A stretch of DNA of 64,000 nucleotides from the NCBI GenBank assembly GCA_026168455.1, contig CM047430.1, forward strand, positions 69,107,044 to 69,171,043, read 5' to 3'. The position numbers and the translations under genes are program-made. Below, in pieces: positions 39,759-53,290 of the stretch. Positions within the stretch are counted from its first letter, which is position 1. Each line of letters starts with the position of its first letter. The stretch is from Theocolax elegans (Eukaryota; Arthropoda; Insecta; Hymenoptera; Cerocephalidae). A model generated the notes under the pieces. The model searched no databases. It saw nothing but the letters and a program-made list of their open reading frames with translations, and was not told where the DNA came from.

Positions 39759-42700
39759 GGTTTCTATGTGTTTATACGAGAAAAAAGCATTTGAATTCAA
39801 AGCACCCGGCTATGGAACGAAATCTAAAAATTAGAAAATTACGACTTCTTAGCCGGTTTTTGTGTGTATATACGTGTAAAAATGCATGTTAATTCAATCC
39901 ACCCCGCAACGGAACGAAATCTAAAAATTTGAAAATTTGGACTTCTAAGCTGGTTTATGTGTGTATAGACGTGTAATATTGCATGTTAACTCAATCCACC
40001 CGGCAATGGAACGAAATCTAAAAAATTGAAAATTTGGCCTTCCTTGCCAGTTTATGTGTGTATATACATGTAAAAATGCATTTTAATTCAATCCACGCGG
40101 CAATGAAACGAACTCTAAAAATTTGAAAATTTAGACTTCATAGCCGGTTTATGTGTGTATATACAAGTAATATTGCATGTTAACTCAATGCACCCGGCAA
40201 CGGAACGAAATCTAAAAATTTGAAAATTTGGACTTCCTAGCTGGTTTATGTGTATATATACGTGTAATATTGCATGTTAATTCAATCCACCCGGCAATGG
40301 AACGAAATCTAAAAATTTGAAAATTTTGACTTCATAGACGGTTTATGCGTGTATATACGTGTAATATTGCATGTTAACTCAATCCACCCGGCAACGGAAC
40401 GAAATCTAAATATTTGAAAATTTGGCCTTCTTTGCCGGTTTATGTGTGTATATACATGTAAAAATGCATGTTAATTCAATCCACCCGGCAACAGAAAGAA
40501 ATCTAAAAATTTGAAAATATCGAATTCATAGCCGGTTTATGCGTGTATATACGTAAAAAAAAGCATTTGAATTCAAAGCACCCGGCTATGGAACGAAATC
40601 TAAAATATGAAAATTTGGACTTCCTAGCTGGTTTATGTGTGTATATTCGTGTAATATTGCATGTTAATTCAATCCACCCGGCAATGGAACGAAATCTAAA
40701 AATTTGAAAATTTTGACTTCTTAGCCGGTTTATATGTGTTTATACGAGAAAAAAGCATTTGAATTCAAAGCACCCGGCTATGGAACGAAATCTAAAAATT
40801 TGAAAATTTCGACTTCTTTGCCGGGTTATGTGTGTATATACGTGTAAAATGCATGTTAATTCAATCCACCCGGCAGTGGAACGAAATCTAAAAATTTGAA
40901 AATTTCGACTTCATAGCCGGTTTATGCGTGTATATACGTGTAATATTGCATGTTAACTCAATCCACCCGGCAACGGAACGAAATCTAAATATTTGAAAAT
41001 TTGGCCTTCTTTGCCGGTTTATGTGTGTACATACATGTAAAAATGCATGTTAATTCAATTCACGCGGCAATGGAACGAAATCTAAAAATTTGAAAATTTC
41101 GACTTCATAGCCGGTTTATGTGTGTATATACATGTAATATTGCATGTTAACTCAATGCACCCCGCAACGGAACGAAATCTAAATATTTAAATATTTGGCC
41201 TTCTTTGCCGGTTTATGTGTGTATATACATGTAAAAATGCATTTTAATTCAATCCACGCGGCAATGGAACGAAATCTAAAAATTTGAAAATTTCGCATTC
41301 ATAGCCAGTTTAGGTGTGTATATACATGTAAAAATGCATTTTAATTCAATCCACGCGGCAATGGAACGAAATCTAAAAATTTGAAAATTTCGACTTCATA
41401 GCCGGTTTATACGTGTATATACGTGAAAAAAAGCATTTGAATTCAAAGCACCCGGCTAAGGAACGAAATCTAAAAATTTGAAAATTTCGACTTCTTAGCC
41501 GGTTTATGCGTGTATATACGTGTAATATTGCATGTTAGCTCAATCCACCCCGCAACGGAACGAAATCTAAATATTTAAATATTTGGCCTTCTTTGCCGGT
41601 TTATGTGTGTATATACATGTAAAAATGCATTTTAATTCAATCCACGCGGCAATGGAACGAAATCTAAAAATTTGAAAATTTCGCCTTCATAGCCAGTTTA
41701 GGTGTGTATATACATGTAAAAATGCATTTTAATTCAATCCACGCGGCAATGGAACGAAATCTAAAAATTTGAAAATTACGACTTCATAGCCGGTTTATAC
41801 GTGTATATACGTGAAAAAAAGCATTTGAATTCAAAGCACCCGGCTAAGGAACGAAATCTAAAAATTTGAAAATTTCGACTTCATAGCCGGTTTATGTGTG
41901 TATATACATGTAATATTGCATGTTAACTCAATGCACCCAGCAACGGAACGAAATCTAAAAATTTGAAAATTTGGACTTCCTAGCTGGTTTATGTGTATAT
42001 ATACGTGTAATATTGCATGTTTACTCAATCCACCCGGCAACGGAACGAAATCTAAAAATTTGAAAATTTGGCCTTCCTTGCCAGTTTAGGTGTGTATATA
42101 CATGTAAAAATGCATTTTAATTCAATCCACGCGGCAATGGAACGAAATCTAAAAATTTGAAAATTTCGACTTCATAGCCGGTTTATGTGTGTATTTACAT
42201 GTAATATTGTATGTTAACTCAATGCACCCGGCAACGGAAAGAAATCTAAAAATTTGAAATATTTGGACTTCCTAGCTGGTTTATGTGTGTATATACGTGT
42301 AATATTGCATGTTAACTCAATCCACCCCGCAACGGAACGAAATCTAAATATTTGAATATTTGGCCTTCTTTGCCGATTTATGTGTGTATATACATGTAAA
42401 AATGCATGTTAATTCAATTCACCCGGCAATGGAACGAAATCTAAAAATTGGAAAATTTCGACTTCATAGCCGGTTTATACGTGTATATACGTGAAAAAAG
42501 CATTTGAATTCAAAGCACCCGGCTAAGGAACGAAATCTAAAATTTGAAAATTTCGACTTCATAGCCGGTTTATGTGTGTATATACATGTAATATTACATG
42601 TTAACTCAATGCACCCGGCAGCGGAACGAAATCTAAAAATTTGAAAATTTGGACTTCCTAGCTGGTTTTTGTGTGTATATACGTGTAAAAATGCATTTGA

Positions 42701-45700
42701 ATTCAAAGCACCCGGCTATGGAACGAAATCTAAAAATTTGAAAATTTCGACTTCATAGCCGGTTTATGCGTGTATATACGTGTAATATTGCATGATAACT
42801 CAATCCACCCGGCAACGGAACGAAATCTAAATATTTGAAAATTTGGTCTTCCTTGCCAGTTTAGGTGTGTATATACATGTAAAAATGCATTTTAATTCAA
42901 TCCACGCGGCAATGGAACGAATTCTAAAAATTTGAAAATTTCGACTTCATAGCCGGTTTATGTGTGTATATACATGTAATATTGTATGTTAACTCAATGC
43001 ACCCAGCAACGGAACGAAATCTAAAAATTTGAAAATTTCGACTTCATAGCCGGTTTATGCGTGTATATACGTGTAATATTGCATGTTAACTCAATCCACC
43101 CGGCAACGGAACGAAATCTAAATATTTGAAAATTTGGCCTTCATAGCCGGTTTATGCGTGTATATACGTGTAATATTGCATGTTTACTCAATCCACCCGG
43201 CAACGGAACGAAATCTAAAAATTTGAAAATTTGGCCTTCCTTGCCAGTTTAGGTGTGTATATACATGTAAAAATGCATTTTAATTCAATCCACGCGGCAA
43301 TGGAACAAAATCTAAAAATTTGAAAATTTCGACTTCATAGCCGGTTTATGTGTGTATTTACATGTAATATTGTATGTTAACTCAATGCACCCGGCAACGG
43401 AAAGAAATCTAAAAATTTAAAAGTTTGGACTTCCTAGCTGGTTTATGTGTGTATATACGTGTAATATTGCATGTTAATACAATCCACCCAGCAATGGAAC
43501 GAAATCTAAAAATTTGAAAATTTTGACTTCTTAGCTGGTTTATATATGTTTATACGAGAAAAAGCATTTGAATTCAAAGCACCCGGCTATGGAACGAAAT
43601 CTAAAAATTAGAAAATTACGACTTCTTAGCCGGTTTTTGTGTGTATATACGTGTAAAAATGCATGTTAATTCAATCCACCCCGCAACGGAACGAAATCTA
43701 AAAATTTGAAAATTTGGACTTCTAAGCTGGTTTATGTGTGTATAGACGTGTAAAAATGCATGTTAATTCAATCCACCCGGCAGTGGAACGAAATCTAAAA
43801 ATTTGAAAATTTCGACTTCATAGCCGGTTTATGCGTGTATATACGTGTAATATTGCATGTTAACTCAATCCACCCGGCAATGGAACGAAATCTAAAAAAT
43901 TGAAAATTTGGCCTTCCTTGCCAGTTTATGTGTGTATATACATGTAAAAAAGGATTTTAATTCAATCCACGCGGCAATGAAACGAACTCTAAAAATTTGA
44001 AAATTTAGACTTCATAGCCGGTTTATGTGTGTATATACAAGTAATATTGCATGTTAACTCAATGCACCCGGCAACGGAACAAAATCTAAAATTTGAAAAT
44101 TTGGACTTCCTAGCTGGTTTATGTGTGTATATACATGTAAAAATCCATGTTAATTCAATCCACCCGGCAACAGAACGAAATCTAAAAATTTGAAAATTTC
44201 GACTTCATAGCCGGTGTATGTGTGTATATACGTGTAAAAATGCATGTTAATTCAATCCACCCCGCAACGGAACGAAATCTAAAAATTTGAAAATTTGGAC
44301 TTCTAAGCTGGTATATGTGTGTTTAAACGTGTAAAAATGCATGTTAATTCAATCCACCCGGCTGTGGAACGAAATCTAAAAATTTGAAAATTTCGACTTT
44401 TTTGCCGGGTTATGTGTGTATATACGTGTAAAAATGCATGTTAATTCAATCTACCCCGCAACGGAACGAAATCTAAAAATTTGAAAATTTGGAATTCTAA
44501 GCTGATTTATGTGCATATAAACGTGTAAAAATGCAGGTTAATTCAATCAACCCGGCAGTGGAACGAAATCTAAAAATTTGAAAATATCGAATTCATAGCC
44601 GGTTTATGCGTGTATATACGTGAAAAAAAGCATTTGAATTCAAAGCACCCGGCTATGGAACGAAATCTAAAAATTTGAAAATTTCGACTTCTTTGCCGGG
44701 TTATGTGTGTATATACGTGTAAAAATGCATGTTAATTCAATCCACCCGGCAGTGGAACGAAATCTAAAAATTTGAAAATTTCGACTTCATAGCCGGTTTA
44801 TGCGTGTATATACGTGTAATATTGCATGTTAACTCAATCCACCCGGCAACGGAACGAAATATAAATTTTTGAAAATTTGGTCTTCTTTGCCGGTTTATGT
44901 GTGTACATACATGTAAAAATGCATGTTAATTCAATTCACGCGGCAATGGAATGGACTCTAAAAATTTGAAAATTTCGACTTCATAGCCGGTTTATACGTG
45001 TATATACGTGAAAAAAAGCATTTGAATTCAAACCACCCGGCTATGGAACGAAAACTAAAAATTTGAAAATTTGGCCTTCTTTGCCGGTTTATGTGTGTAT
45101 ATACATGTAAAAATGCATGTTAATTCAATCCACCCGGCAATGGAACGAAATCTAAAAATTTGAAAATATCGACTTCATAGCCGGTTTATGCGTGTATATA
45201 CGTGAAAAAAAGCATTTGAATTCAAACCACCCGGCTATGGAACGAAATCTAAAAATATGAAAATTTGGACTTCCTAGCTGGTTTATGTGTGTATATACGT
45301 GTAAAAATGCATGTTAATTCAATCCACCCGGCAGTGGAACGAAATCTAAAAATTTGAAAATTTGGACTTCTATGCTGGTTTATGTGTGTATATACGTGTA
45401 ATATTGCATGTTAATTCAATCCACCCGGCAATGGAACGAAATCTAAAAATTTGAAAAATTTGACTTCTTAGCCGGTTTATATGTGTATATACGTGAAAAA
45501 AGCATTTGAATTCAAACCACCCGGCTATGGAACGAAAACTAAAAATTTGAAAATTGGGCCTTCTTTGCCGGTTTATGTGTGTATATACATGTAAAAATGC
45601 ATGTTAATTCTATTCACCCGGCAATGGAACGAAATCTAAAAATTTGAAAATTTCGACTTCTTTGCCGGGTTATGTGTATATATACGTGTAAAAATGCATG

Positions 45701-48700
45701 TTAATTCATTCCACCCGGCAGTGGAACGAAATCTAAAAATTTGAAAATATCGACTTCATAGCCGGTTTATGCGTGTATATACGAGAAAAAAGCATTTGAA
45801 TTCAATGCACCCGGCTATGGAACGAAATCTAAAAATTTGAAAATTTCGACTTCTTTGCCGGGTTATGTGTGTATATACGTGTAAAAATGCATGTTAATTC
45901 ATTCCACCCGGCAGTGGAACGAAATCTAAAAATTTGAAAATTTTGACTTCTTAGCCGATTTATATGTGTTTACACGTGAAAAAAGCATTTGAATTCAAAG
46001 CACCCGGCTATGGAACGAAATCTAATAATTTGAAAATTTCGACTTCATAGCCGGTGTATGTGTGTATATACGTGTAAAAATGCATGTTAATTCAATCCAC
46101 CCCGCAACGGAACGAAATCTAAAAATTTGAAAATTTGGACTTCTAAGCTGGTTTATGTGTGTTTAAACGTGTAAAAATACATGTTAATTCAATCCACCCG
46201 GCTGTGGAACGAAATCTAAAAATTTGAAAATTTCGACTTCTTAGCCGGTTTATGCGTGTATATACGTGTAATTTGCATGTTAACTCAATGCACCCGGCAA
46301 CGGAACGAAATCTAAAAATTTGAAAATTTGGACTTCCTAGCTGGTCTATGTGTAATATACGTGTAATATTGCATGTTAATTCAATCCACCCGGCAATGGA
46401 ACGAAATCTAAAAATTTGAAAATTTGGACTTCTTAGTCGGTTTATAAGTGTTTATACGAGAAAAAAACATTTGAATTCAAAGCAGCCGGCTATGGAACGA
46501 AATCTAGAAATTTGAAAATTTCGACTTTTTGCCGGGTTATGTGTGTATATACGAGAAAAAAGCATTTGAATTCAATCCCGCAACGGAACGAAATCTAAAA
46601 ATTTGAAAATTTGGAATTCTAAGCTGATTTATGTGCATATAAACGTGTAAAAATGCAGGTTAATTCAATCAACCCGGCAGTGGAACGAAATCTAAAAATT
46701 TGAAAATATCGAATTCATAGCCGGTTTATGCGTGTATATACGTGAAAAAAAGCATTTGAATTCAAAGCACCCGGCTATGGAACGAAATCTAAAAATATGA
46801 AAATTTGGACTTCCTAGCTAGTTTATGTGTGTATATACGTGTAATATTGCATTTTAATTGAATCCACCCGGCAATGGAACGAAATCTAAAAATTTGAAAA
46901 TTTGGACTTCTTAGCCGGTTTATATGTGTTTATACGAGAAAAAAGCATTTGAATTCAAAGCACCCGGCTATGGAACGAAATCTAAAAATTTGAAAATTTC
47001 GACTTCTTTGCCGGGTTATGTGTGTATATACATGTAAAAATGCATGTTAATTCAATTCACCCGGCAATGGAACGAAATCTAAAAATTTGAAAATTTTGAC
47101 TTCCTAGCTGGTTTATGTGTATATACGTGTAATATTGCATGTTAATTCAATCCACCCGACAATGGATCGAAATCTAAAAATTTGAAAATTTGCCCTTCTT
47201 TGCCGGTGTATGTGTGTATATACATGTAAAAATGCATGTTAATTCAATTCACCCGGCAATGGAACGAAATCTAGAAATTTCAAAAATTTGACTTCTTAGC
47301 CGGTTTATATGTGTTTATACGAGAAAAGAAGCATTTGAATTCAAAGCACCCGGCAAAGGAACGAAATCTAAAAATTTGAAAATTTGGACTTCCTAGCTGG
47401 TTTATGTGTGTATATACGTGTAAAAATGCATGTTAATTCAATCCACCCGGCAACAGAACGAAATCTAAAAATTTGAAAATATCGAATTAATAGCTGGTTT
47501 ATGTGTGTATAGACGTGTAAAAATGCATGTTAATTCAATCCACCCGGCAGTGGAACGAAATCTAAAAATTTGAAAATTTCGACATCTTAGCCGGTTTATG
47601 CGTGTATATACGTGTAATATTGCATGTTAACTCAATGCACCCGGCAACGGAACGAAATGTAAAAATTTGAAAATTTCGACTTTATAGCCGGTTTATGTGT
47701 GTATTTACATGTAATATTGTATGTTAACTCAATGCACCCGGCAACGGAAAGAAATCTAAAAATTTGAAAGTTTGGTCTTCCTAGCTGGTTTATGTGTGTA
47801 TATACATGTAATATTGCATGTTAATACAATCCACCCGGCAATGGAACGAAATCTAAAAATTTGAAAATTTTGACTTCTTAGCCGGTTTCTATGTGTTTAT
47901 ACGAGAAAAAAGCATTTGAATTCAAAGCACCCGGCTATGGAACGAAATCTAAAAATTAGAAATTTACGACTTCTTAGCCGGTTTTTGTGTGTATATACGT
48001 GTAAAAATGCATGTTAATTCAATCCACCCCGCAACGGAACGAAATCTAAAATTTTGAAAATTTGGACTTCTAAGCTGGTTTATGTGTGTATAGACGTGTA
48101 AAAATGCATGTTAATTCAATCCACCCGGCAGTGGAACGAAATCTAAAAATTTGAAAATTTCGACTTCATAGCCGGTTTATGCGTGTATATACGTGTAATA
48201 TTGCATGTTAACTCAATCCACCCGGCAATGGAACGAAATCTAAAAAATTGAAAATTTGGCCTTCCTTGCCAGTTTATGTGTGTATATACATGTAAAAATG
48301 CATTTTAATTCAATCCACGCGGCAATGAAACGAACTCTAAAAATTTGAAAATTTAGACTTCATAGCCGGTTTATGTGTGTATATACAAGTAATATTGCAT
48401 GTTAACTCAATGCACCCGGCAACGGAACGAAATCTAAAGATTTGAAAATTTGGACTTCCTAGCTGGTTTATGTGTATATATACGTGTAATATTGCATGTT
48501 AATTCAATCCACCCGGCAATGGGACGAAATCTAAAAATTTGAAAATATCGAATTCATAGCCGGTTCATGCGTGTATATACGTGAAAAAAAGCATTTGAAT
48601 TCAAACCACCCGGCTATGGAACGAAAACTAAAAATTTGATAATTTGGCCTTCTTTGCCGGTTTATGTGTGTATATACATGTAAAAATGCATGTTAATTCA

Positions 48701-50789
48701 ATCCACCCGGCAATGGAACGAAATCTAAAAATTTGAAAATATCGACTTCATAGCCGGTTTATGCGTGTATATACGTGAAAAAAAGCAATTGAATTCAAAC
48801 CACCCGGCTATGGAACGAAATCTAAAAATATGAAAATTTGGACTTCCTAGCTGGTTTATGTGTGTATATACGTGTAAAAATGCATGTTAATTCAATCCAC
48901 CCGGCAGTGGAACGAAATCTAAAATTTGAAAATTTGGACTTTTATGCTGGTTTATGTGTGTATATACGTGTAATATTGCATGTTAATTCAATCCACCCGG
49001 CAATGGAACGAAATCTAAAAATTTGAAAATTTTGACTTCTTAGCCGGTTTATATGTGTATATACGTGAAAAAAAGCATTTGAATTCAAACCACCCGGCTA
49101 TGGAACGAAAACTAAAAATTTGATAATTTGGCCTTCTTTGCCGGTTTATGTGTGTATATACATGTAAAAATGCATGTTAATTCAATCCACCCGGCAATGG
49201 AACGAAATCTAAAAATTTGAAAATTTCGACTTCTTTGCCGGGTTATGTGTGTATATACGTGTAAAAATGCATGTTAATTCATTCCACCCGGCAGTGGAAC
49301 GAAATCTAAAAATTTGAAAATATCGACTTCATAGCCGGTTTATGCGTGTATATACGAGAAAAAAGCATTTGAATTCAATGCACCCGGCTATGGAACGAAA
49401 TCCAAAAATTTGAAAATTTCGACTTCTTTGCCGGGTTATGTGTGTATATACGTGTAAAAATGCATGATAACTCAATCCACCCGGCAACGGAACGAAATCT
49501 AAATATTTGAAAATTTGGCCTTCTTTGCCGGTTTATGTGTGTATATACGTGTAAAAATGCATGTTAATTCAATCCGGTTTATATGTGTTTATACGAGAAA
49601 AAAGCATTTCAATTCAAAGCACCCGGCTATGGAACGAAATCTAAAAATTTGAAAATTTCGACTTCTTAGCCGGTTTATGCGTGTATATACGTGTAATATT
49701 GCATGTTAACTCAATCCACCCCGCAACGGAACGAAATCTAAATATTTGAAAATATCGAATTCATAGCCGGTTTATGCGTGTATATACGTAAAAAAAAGCA
49801 TTTGAATTCAAAGCACCCGGCAATGGAACGAAATCTAAAAATTTGAAAATTTCGACTTCATAGCCGGTTTATATGTGTTCATACGAGAAAAAAAGCATTT
49901 GAATTCAAAGCACCCGGTTATGGAAGGAAATCTTAAAATTTGAAAATTTCGACTTCATAGCCGGTTTATATGTGTATATACGTGAAAAAAAGCATTTGAA
50001 TTCAAACCACCCGGCTATGGAACGAAAACTAAAAATTTGAAAATTTGGCCTTCTTTGCCGGTTTATGAGTGTATATACATGTAAAAATGCATGTTAATTC
50101 AATCCACCCGGCAATGGAACGAAATCTAAAAATTTGAAAATTTCGACTTCTTTGCCGGGTTATGTGTGTATATACGTGTAAAAATGCATGTTAATTCATT
50201 CCACTCGGCAGTGGAACGAAATCTAAAAATTTGAAAATATCGACTTCGTAGCCGGTTTATGCGTGTATATACGAGAAAAAAGCATTTGAATTCAATGCAC
50301 CCGGCTATGGAACGAAATCTAAAAATTTGAAAATTTGGACTTCTTTGCCGGGTTATGTGTGTATATACGTGTAAAAATGCATGATAACTCAATCCACCCG
50401 GCAACGGAACGAAATCTAAATATTTGAAAATTTGGCCTTCTTTGCCGGGTTATGTGTGTATATACGTGTAAAAATGCATGTTTATTCAATCCGGTTTATA
50501 TGTGTTTATACGAGAAAAAAGCATTTCAATTCAAAGCACCCGGCTATGGAACGAAATCTAAAAATTTGAAAATTTCGACTTCTTAGCCGGTTTATGCGTG
50601 TATATACGTGTAATATTGCATGTTAACTCAATCCACCCGGCAACGGAACGAAATCTGAAAATTTGAAAATTTGGCCTTCTTTGCCGGTTTATGTGTGTAT
50701 ATACATGTAAAAATGCATGTTAACTCAATCCACCCGGCAACGGAACGAAATCTAAAAATTTGAAAATTTGGACTTCTTATCCGGTTTAT
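39759..50789. repeat. Satellite higher-order unit C, truncated by a transposon
   Basis: The cleanest copy of the higher-order unit, cut at 50789 by the DNA transposon after about 11.0 kb. It has lost one monomer near 39970 and two near 42010 relative to unit B. Markers shared with B include TTAGCTGGTTTATATATG (31831 and 43531) and TTCGCATTCATAGCC (about 29403 and 41293). Confidence 0.8.
50786..50789 (+). repeat. 4-bp target duplication TTAT, left
   Basis: TTAT precedes the DNA transposon and recurs at 63539-63542. Collapsing the two gives CCGGT-TTAT-ATGTGTTTATACG, the exact sequence of an uninterrupted satellite monomer subtype present many times in the window. Confidence 0.8.
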
Positions 50790-50810
50790 GAGGAAATCTC
50801 TGGAACTTTT
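50790..50810 (+). repeat. Left terminal inverted repeat of the DNA transposon
   Basis: GAGGAAATCTCTGGAACTTTT pairs with 63518-63538 at 20 of 21 positions (G/A difference at position 14). Weaker similarity continues about 10 bp inward. Confidence 0.85.
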
Positions 50811-51953
50811 AATTTTTAGCAAACTTGCTTAAAACTCTTAAAAAAAAGAAAATTGTACTATTTTTTTACAGCTAACATATGCAATGGGTATTGACGAAGG
50901 TATGGATACGTCGTTTGTTGAATAGCGATTCGTTTTATCCGATTAACAAACTTGAATAGTAACGAAATCGGAGCATTTTGTCGCGAGCTCGGTGAAAAAT
51001 AAATCTATGAACTGCTATCAATAAAAACACTTTGTTTTTAACAATTAGTAATTCATAGGGATTATTCCTCTTAGCTTATACTTTCAAATTATGTGCAATT
51101 GAAGTGTGTGCTATATATAGAGTCTGCCCTAGATTGTTTAAAAATTGCGTGCTCCGATTGAGGATAAATGAAAATTGATGTGTTTCTCTTTATAAATAAA
51201 AAAACACTTCATCGTTTCCTTGAAATTTTTTTTGAGAATATATTCTACTCAGAACAAGGAACAAAATAACATTTGTTAAACATAGGTGCTTTGCATTAAA
51301 AAAATGTTGTAGCCAGAGAAACTGTGATATATGTCAGCGCCCCTCGATTTCAAAATCATCATTTTTTACTAGCACATCTATAAAAATAGCTGAAAGTCGA
51401 TGAAACCTTTTGTTCTTTTTTTATTTGAATGTCCTTTTTATAATTATGAGGAGTGTAAATTCCTACTACCTCAAGATATAATTAAAAATGCTTATTTATA
51501 AAATCGATTATTTTGAAAAATTTGTTAGTACATTAAAAATACCAACAGATAATATTTAAGCGTACATATAAGTACAGTAATCTTATATTATTCTTTATCA
51601 TGTAAATAATCTAAAGATCTACACCCTAAAAGTCAATATGGAAGTCACCCTGACACTTGGACATCGTCTACAAGGAGTTTGCGGTATTTTCAATGATAAT
51701 GAATATCTATTGATTTTATTTGTAAGTACAATTCTATGAAGTAGATTTGTAAGAAGGGGGGGGGGGCAAAGGTAAGGCAGGTCCGAAAAGCAAATAGATT
51801 ATATAATGTAGTACGAAGGAATCGTATAGTTGATAAATGTCTTGACGGTCAGCTGAGAAGCTTACTAGCTCATTATTTTTGAACAATGCTTATTCTCGAA
51901 GTAGTTAATAATTTTTTCAACGTTGCACGAAGTGAATAGTAATTAGTTTAATA
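50811..51953. other. 5' region of the DNA transposon
   Basis: About 1.1 kb upstream of the transposase start, AT-rich. It has a run of 11 G at 51756-51766, a TATATATA stretch near 51112 and no long open frame. One short candidate exon (51638-51721, plus strand) starts with ATG and ends at a GTAAGT donor; it is discussed as a finding. No firm promoter can be assigned. Confidence 0.5.
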
Positions 51954-52120
51954 ATGGATCGAAATAAAGACCTGGATAAAGATAAATTACTGGAAAGAAA
52001 ACGGGAGTACATGCAAGCAAAACGAAGAAGAGACGAAAACAAAATGCTGAAAAATGCATTAAAATTACAAAAATTGACTAGTGACCGTAAACAAAGACAA
52101 CTACATATTTCTGATCATTC
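51954..52120 (+). CDS. Transposase-like protein, exon 1
   Basis: ATG at 51954 opens a lysine/arginine-rich, predicted helical N-terminus of 55 codons plus 2 nt, ending at a GTACGT donor at 52121. The leftover two bases join in phase to exon 2 at 60954, after a TTTTTAG acceptor. Collapsing the retrotransposon leaves an 83-bp intron, a normal insect size. The basic, coiled-coil-prone composition would suit DNA binding or multimerisation, but I see no named domain. The frame appears to run past the donor only because the Gypsy LTR sequence was placed there. Confidence 0.6.
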
Positions 52121-52128
52121 GTACGTAT

Positions 52129-52132
52129 ATAG
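52129..52132 (+). repeat. 4-bp target duplication ATAG, left
   Basis: ATAG adjoins the TGTAACAG LTR terminus and recurs at 60879-60882 after the other LTR. This fits the 4-6 bp duplications of Ty3/Gypsy integrases. Confidence 0.85.
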
Positions 52133-53174
52133 TGTAACAGTTTGGTTGCCGCGCGGATGTTTATTTTAATATTGCGGCTGCTCAGCGGTACGGTTAAACT
52201 TACCGTATTTAAATAAACATATTTTTCTCGCGATGCGGCGACGGTTACCTGTCCTTTCTACCAAATCTGTTAAATGTTAATCTGAAACCGAGTTACTGTT
52301 TCAGATAACAACCAGGTAAAATTCAAATCTGAAATTGACCGCGAAACAGGGATATCGCGTTGAGCACTTGTCAACCAGAAATATACGAGCTCATAGGATT
52401 ACGGAAGGAATCGTACGTGGTTAAATTCAATTAATCGAACACCGGATTGAATTTTAATAATAATATGAATTTATTGAAATAAATAAACAAAGATAAATAA
52501 TAAACAAAATATTTAATTGTCGCCGAGGTCTACGCTTTTATTACAAGTCGGTAAACGGCCGACTTGTAGAGAGAGGGGAAGGAAATATCACGAACTAAAA
52601 TAATATATCCAGTCAACGAGACTGGTATAAAGCAACACGATTAAGTGCGAATAAAAACACGATCGCGTGAAGTGGTACCACTTACTTTGTACGCTGCTGT
52701 AGTCGTTGGTAAACAACGACCAGCCGATCGGTTGCTTTCTCTCTCTCTCACTCTCGCTGCGGTGTCGGACGGATTGTCCGCTCGCTCGTGCACCGGGGTT
52801 GTGTGGCTGCAGGCAGATGCACGGTGTTGCACCACTCACTGCAAATGCAGGATCGGCCTGCAGTCGAAACATACACACAAAACGCACGGTAAATCACAGC
52901 ACGGCGAAGCTAAACACGGGACGCGGGGGGATCACACCTGTCACGTAAGAAGGTGGTTATTACTCTCTCCCGTGCGCGCGAATCTCCCCCTTACCTCTCT
53001 AATCAGGTGCGTGCGCGAATCTTTCGCGCGCGAAGTCGATCCCGCCCGTGTAGCTACGACGAACCGAGCCGAGCCGAATCTCGCCGGCTCGAACCGATGC
53101 GAACATTATGATACTGTTCGCTCGTGTTGCTCGAATTCGTCAAACGGTGAGGTAAACAGTACCTTACCGTTACA
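52133..53174 (-). repeat. 3' LTR of the Gypsy element
   Basis: 1042 bp with inverted TGTAACA/TGTTACA ends. It matches 59857-60878 except for about seven substitutions and a 20-bp insertion at about 53150-53169, five bases from its inner end. Open frames within it on the plus strand are LTR sequence, not genes. A 9-bp-stem hairpin abuts an AATAAA on the minus strand (52537-52567). Confidence 0.93.
52537..52567 (-). promoter_or_regulatory. LTR polyadenylation signal with adjacent hairpin (3' LTR)
   Basis: On the element's sense strand a perfect 9-bp stem (ACAAGTCGG/CCGACTTGT, 7-nt loop, 52543-52567) is followed directly by AATAAA (52537-52542). Retroviral R regions also place hairpins at poly(A) signals. 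Its use as the poly(A) signal is inferred. Confidence 0.45.
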
Positions 53175-53184
53175 CCCCCCTTCC
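53175..53184 (-). promoter_or_regulatory. Polypurine tract
   Basis: On the minus strand GGAAGGGGGG directly precedes the 3' LTR. This is the expected position and composition for the plus-strand DNA primer in reverse transcription. Confidence 0.85.
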
Positions 53185-53290
53185 AGATTCCACATACCCG
53201 TGATGTGGTTTTTGCATCCCTGACGAATTTGGGATGGGAAGTGGCTACACAGGTACAACAAAAAAAAAACCTGGTCCAAAAATCCGGACA

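Noticed and set aside
52645..53223. 192-codon plus-strand frame in the 3' LTR and its 179-codon counterpart in the 5' LTR
   Set aside because: They lie antisense within the LTRs, are duplicated only because LTRs are duplicated, and have no domain; the end differs because it runs into different flanking sequence.
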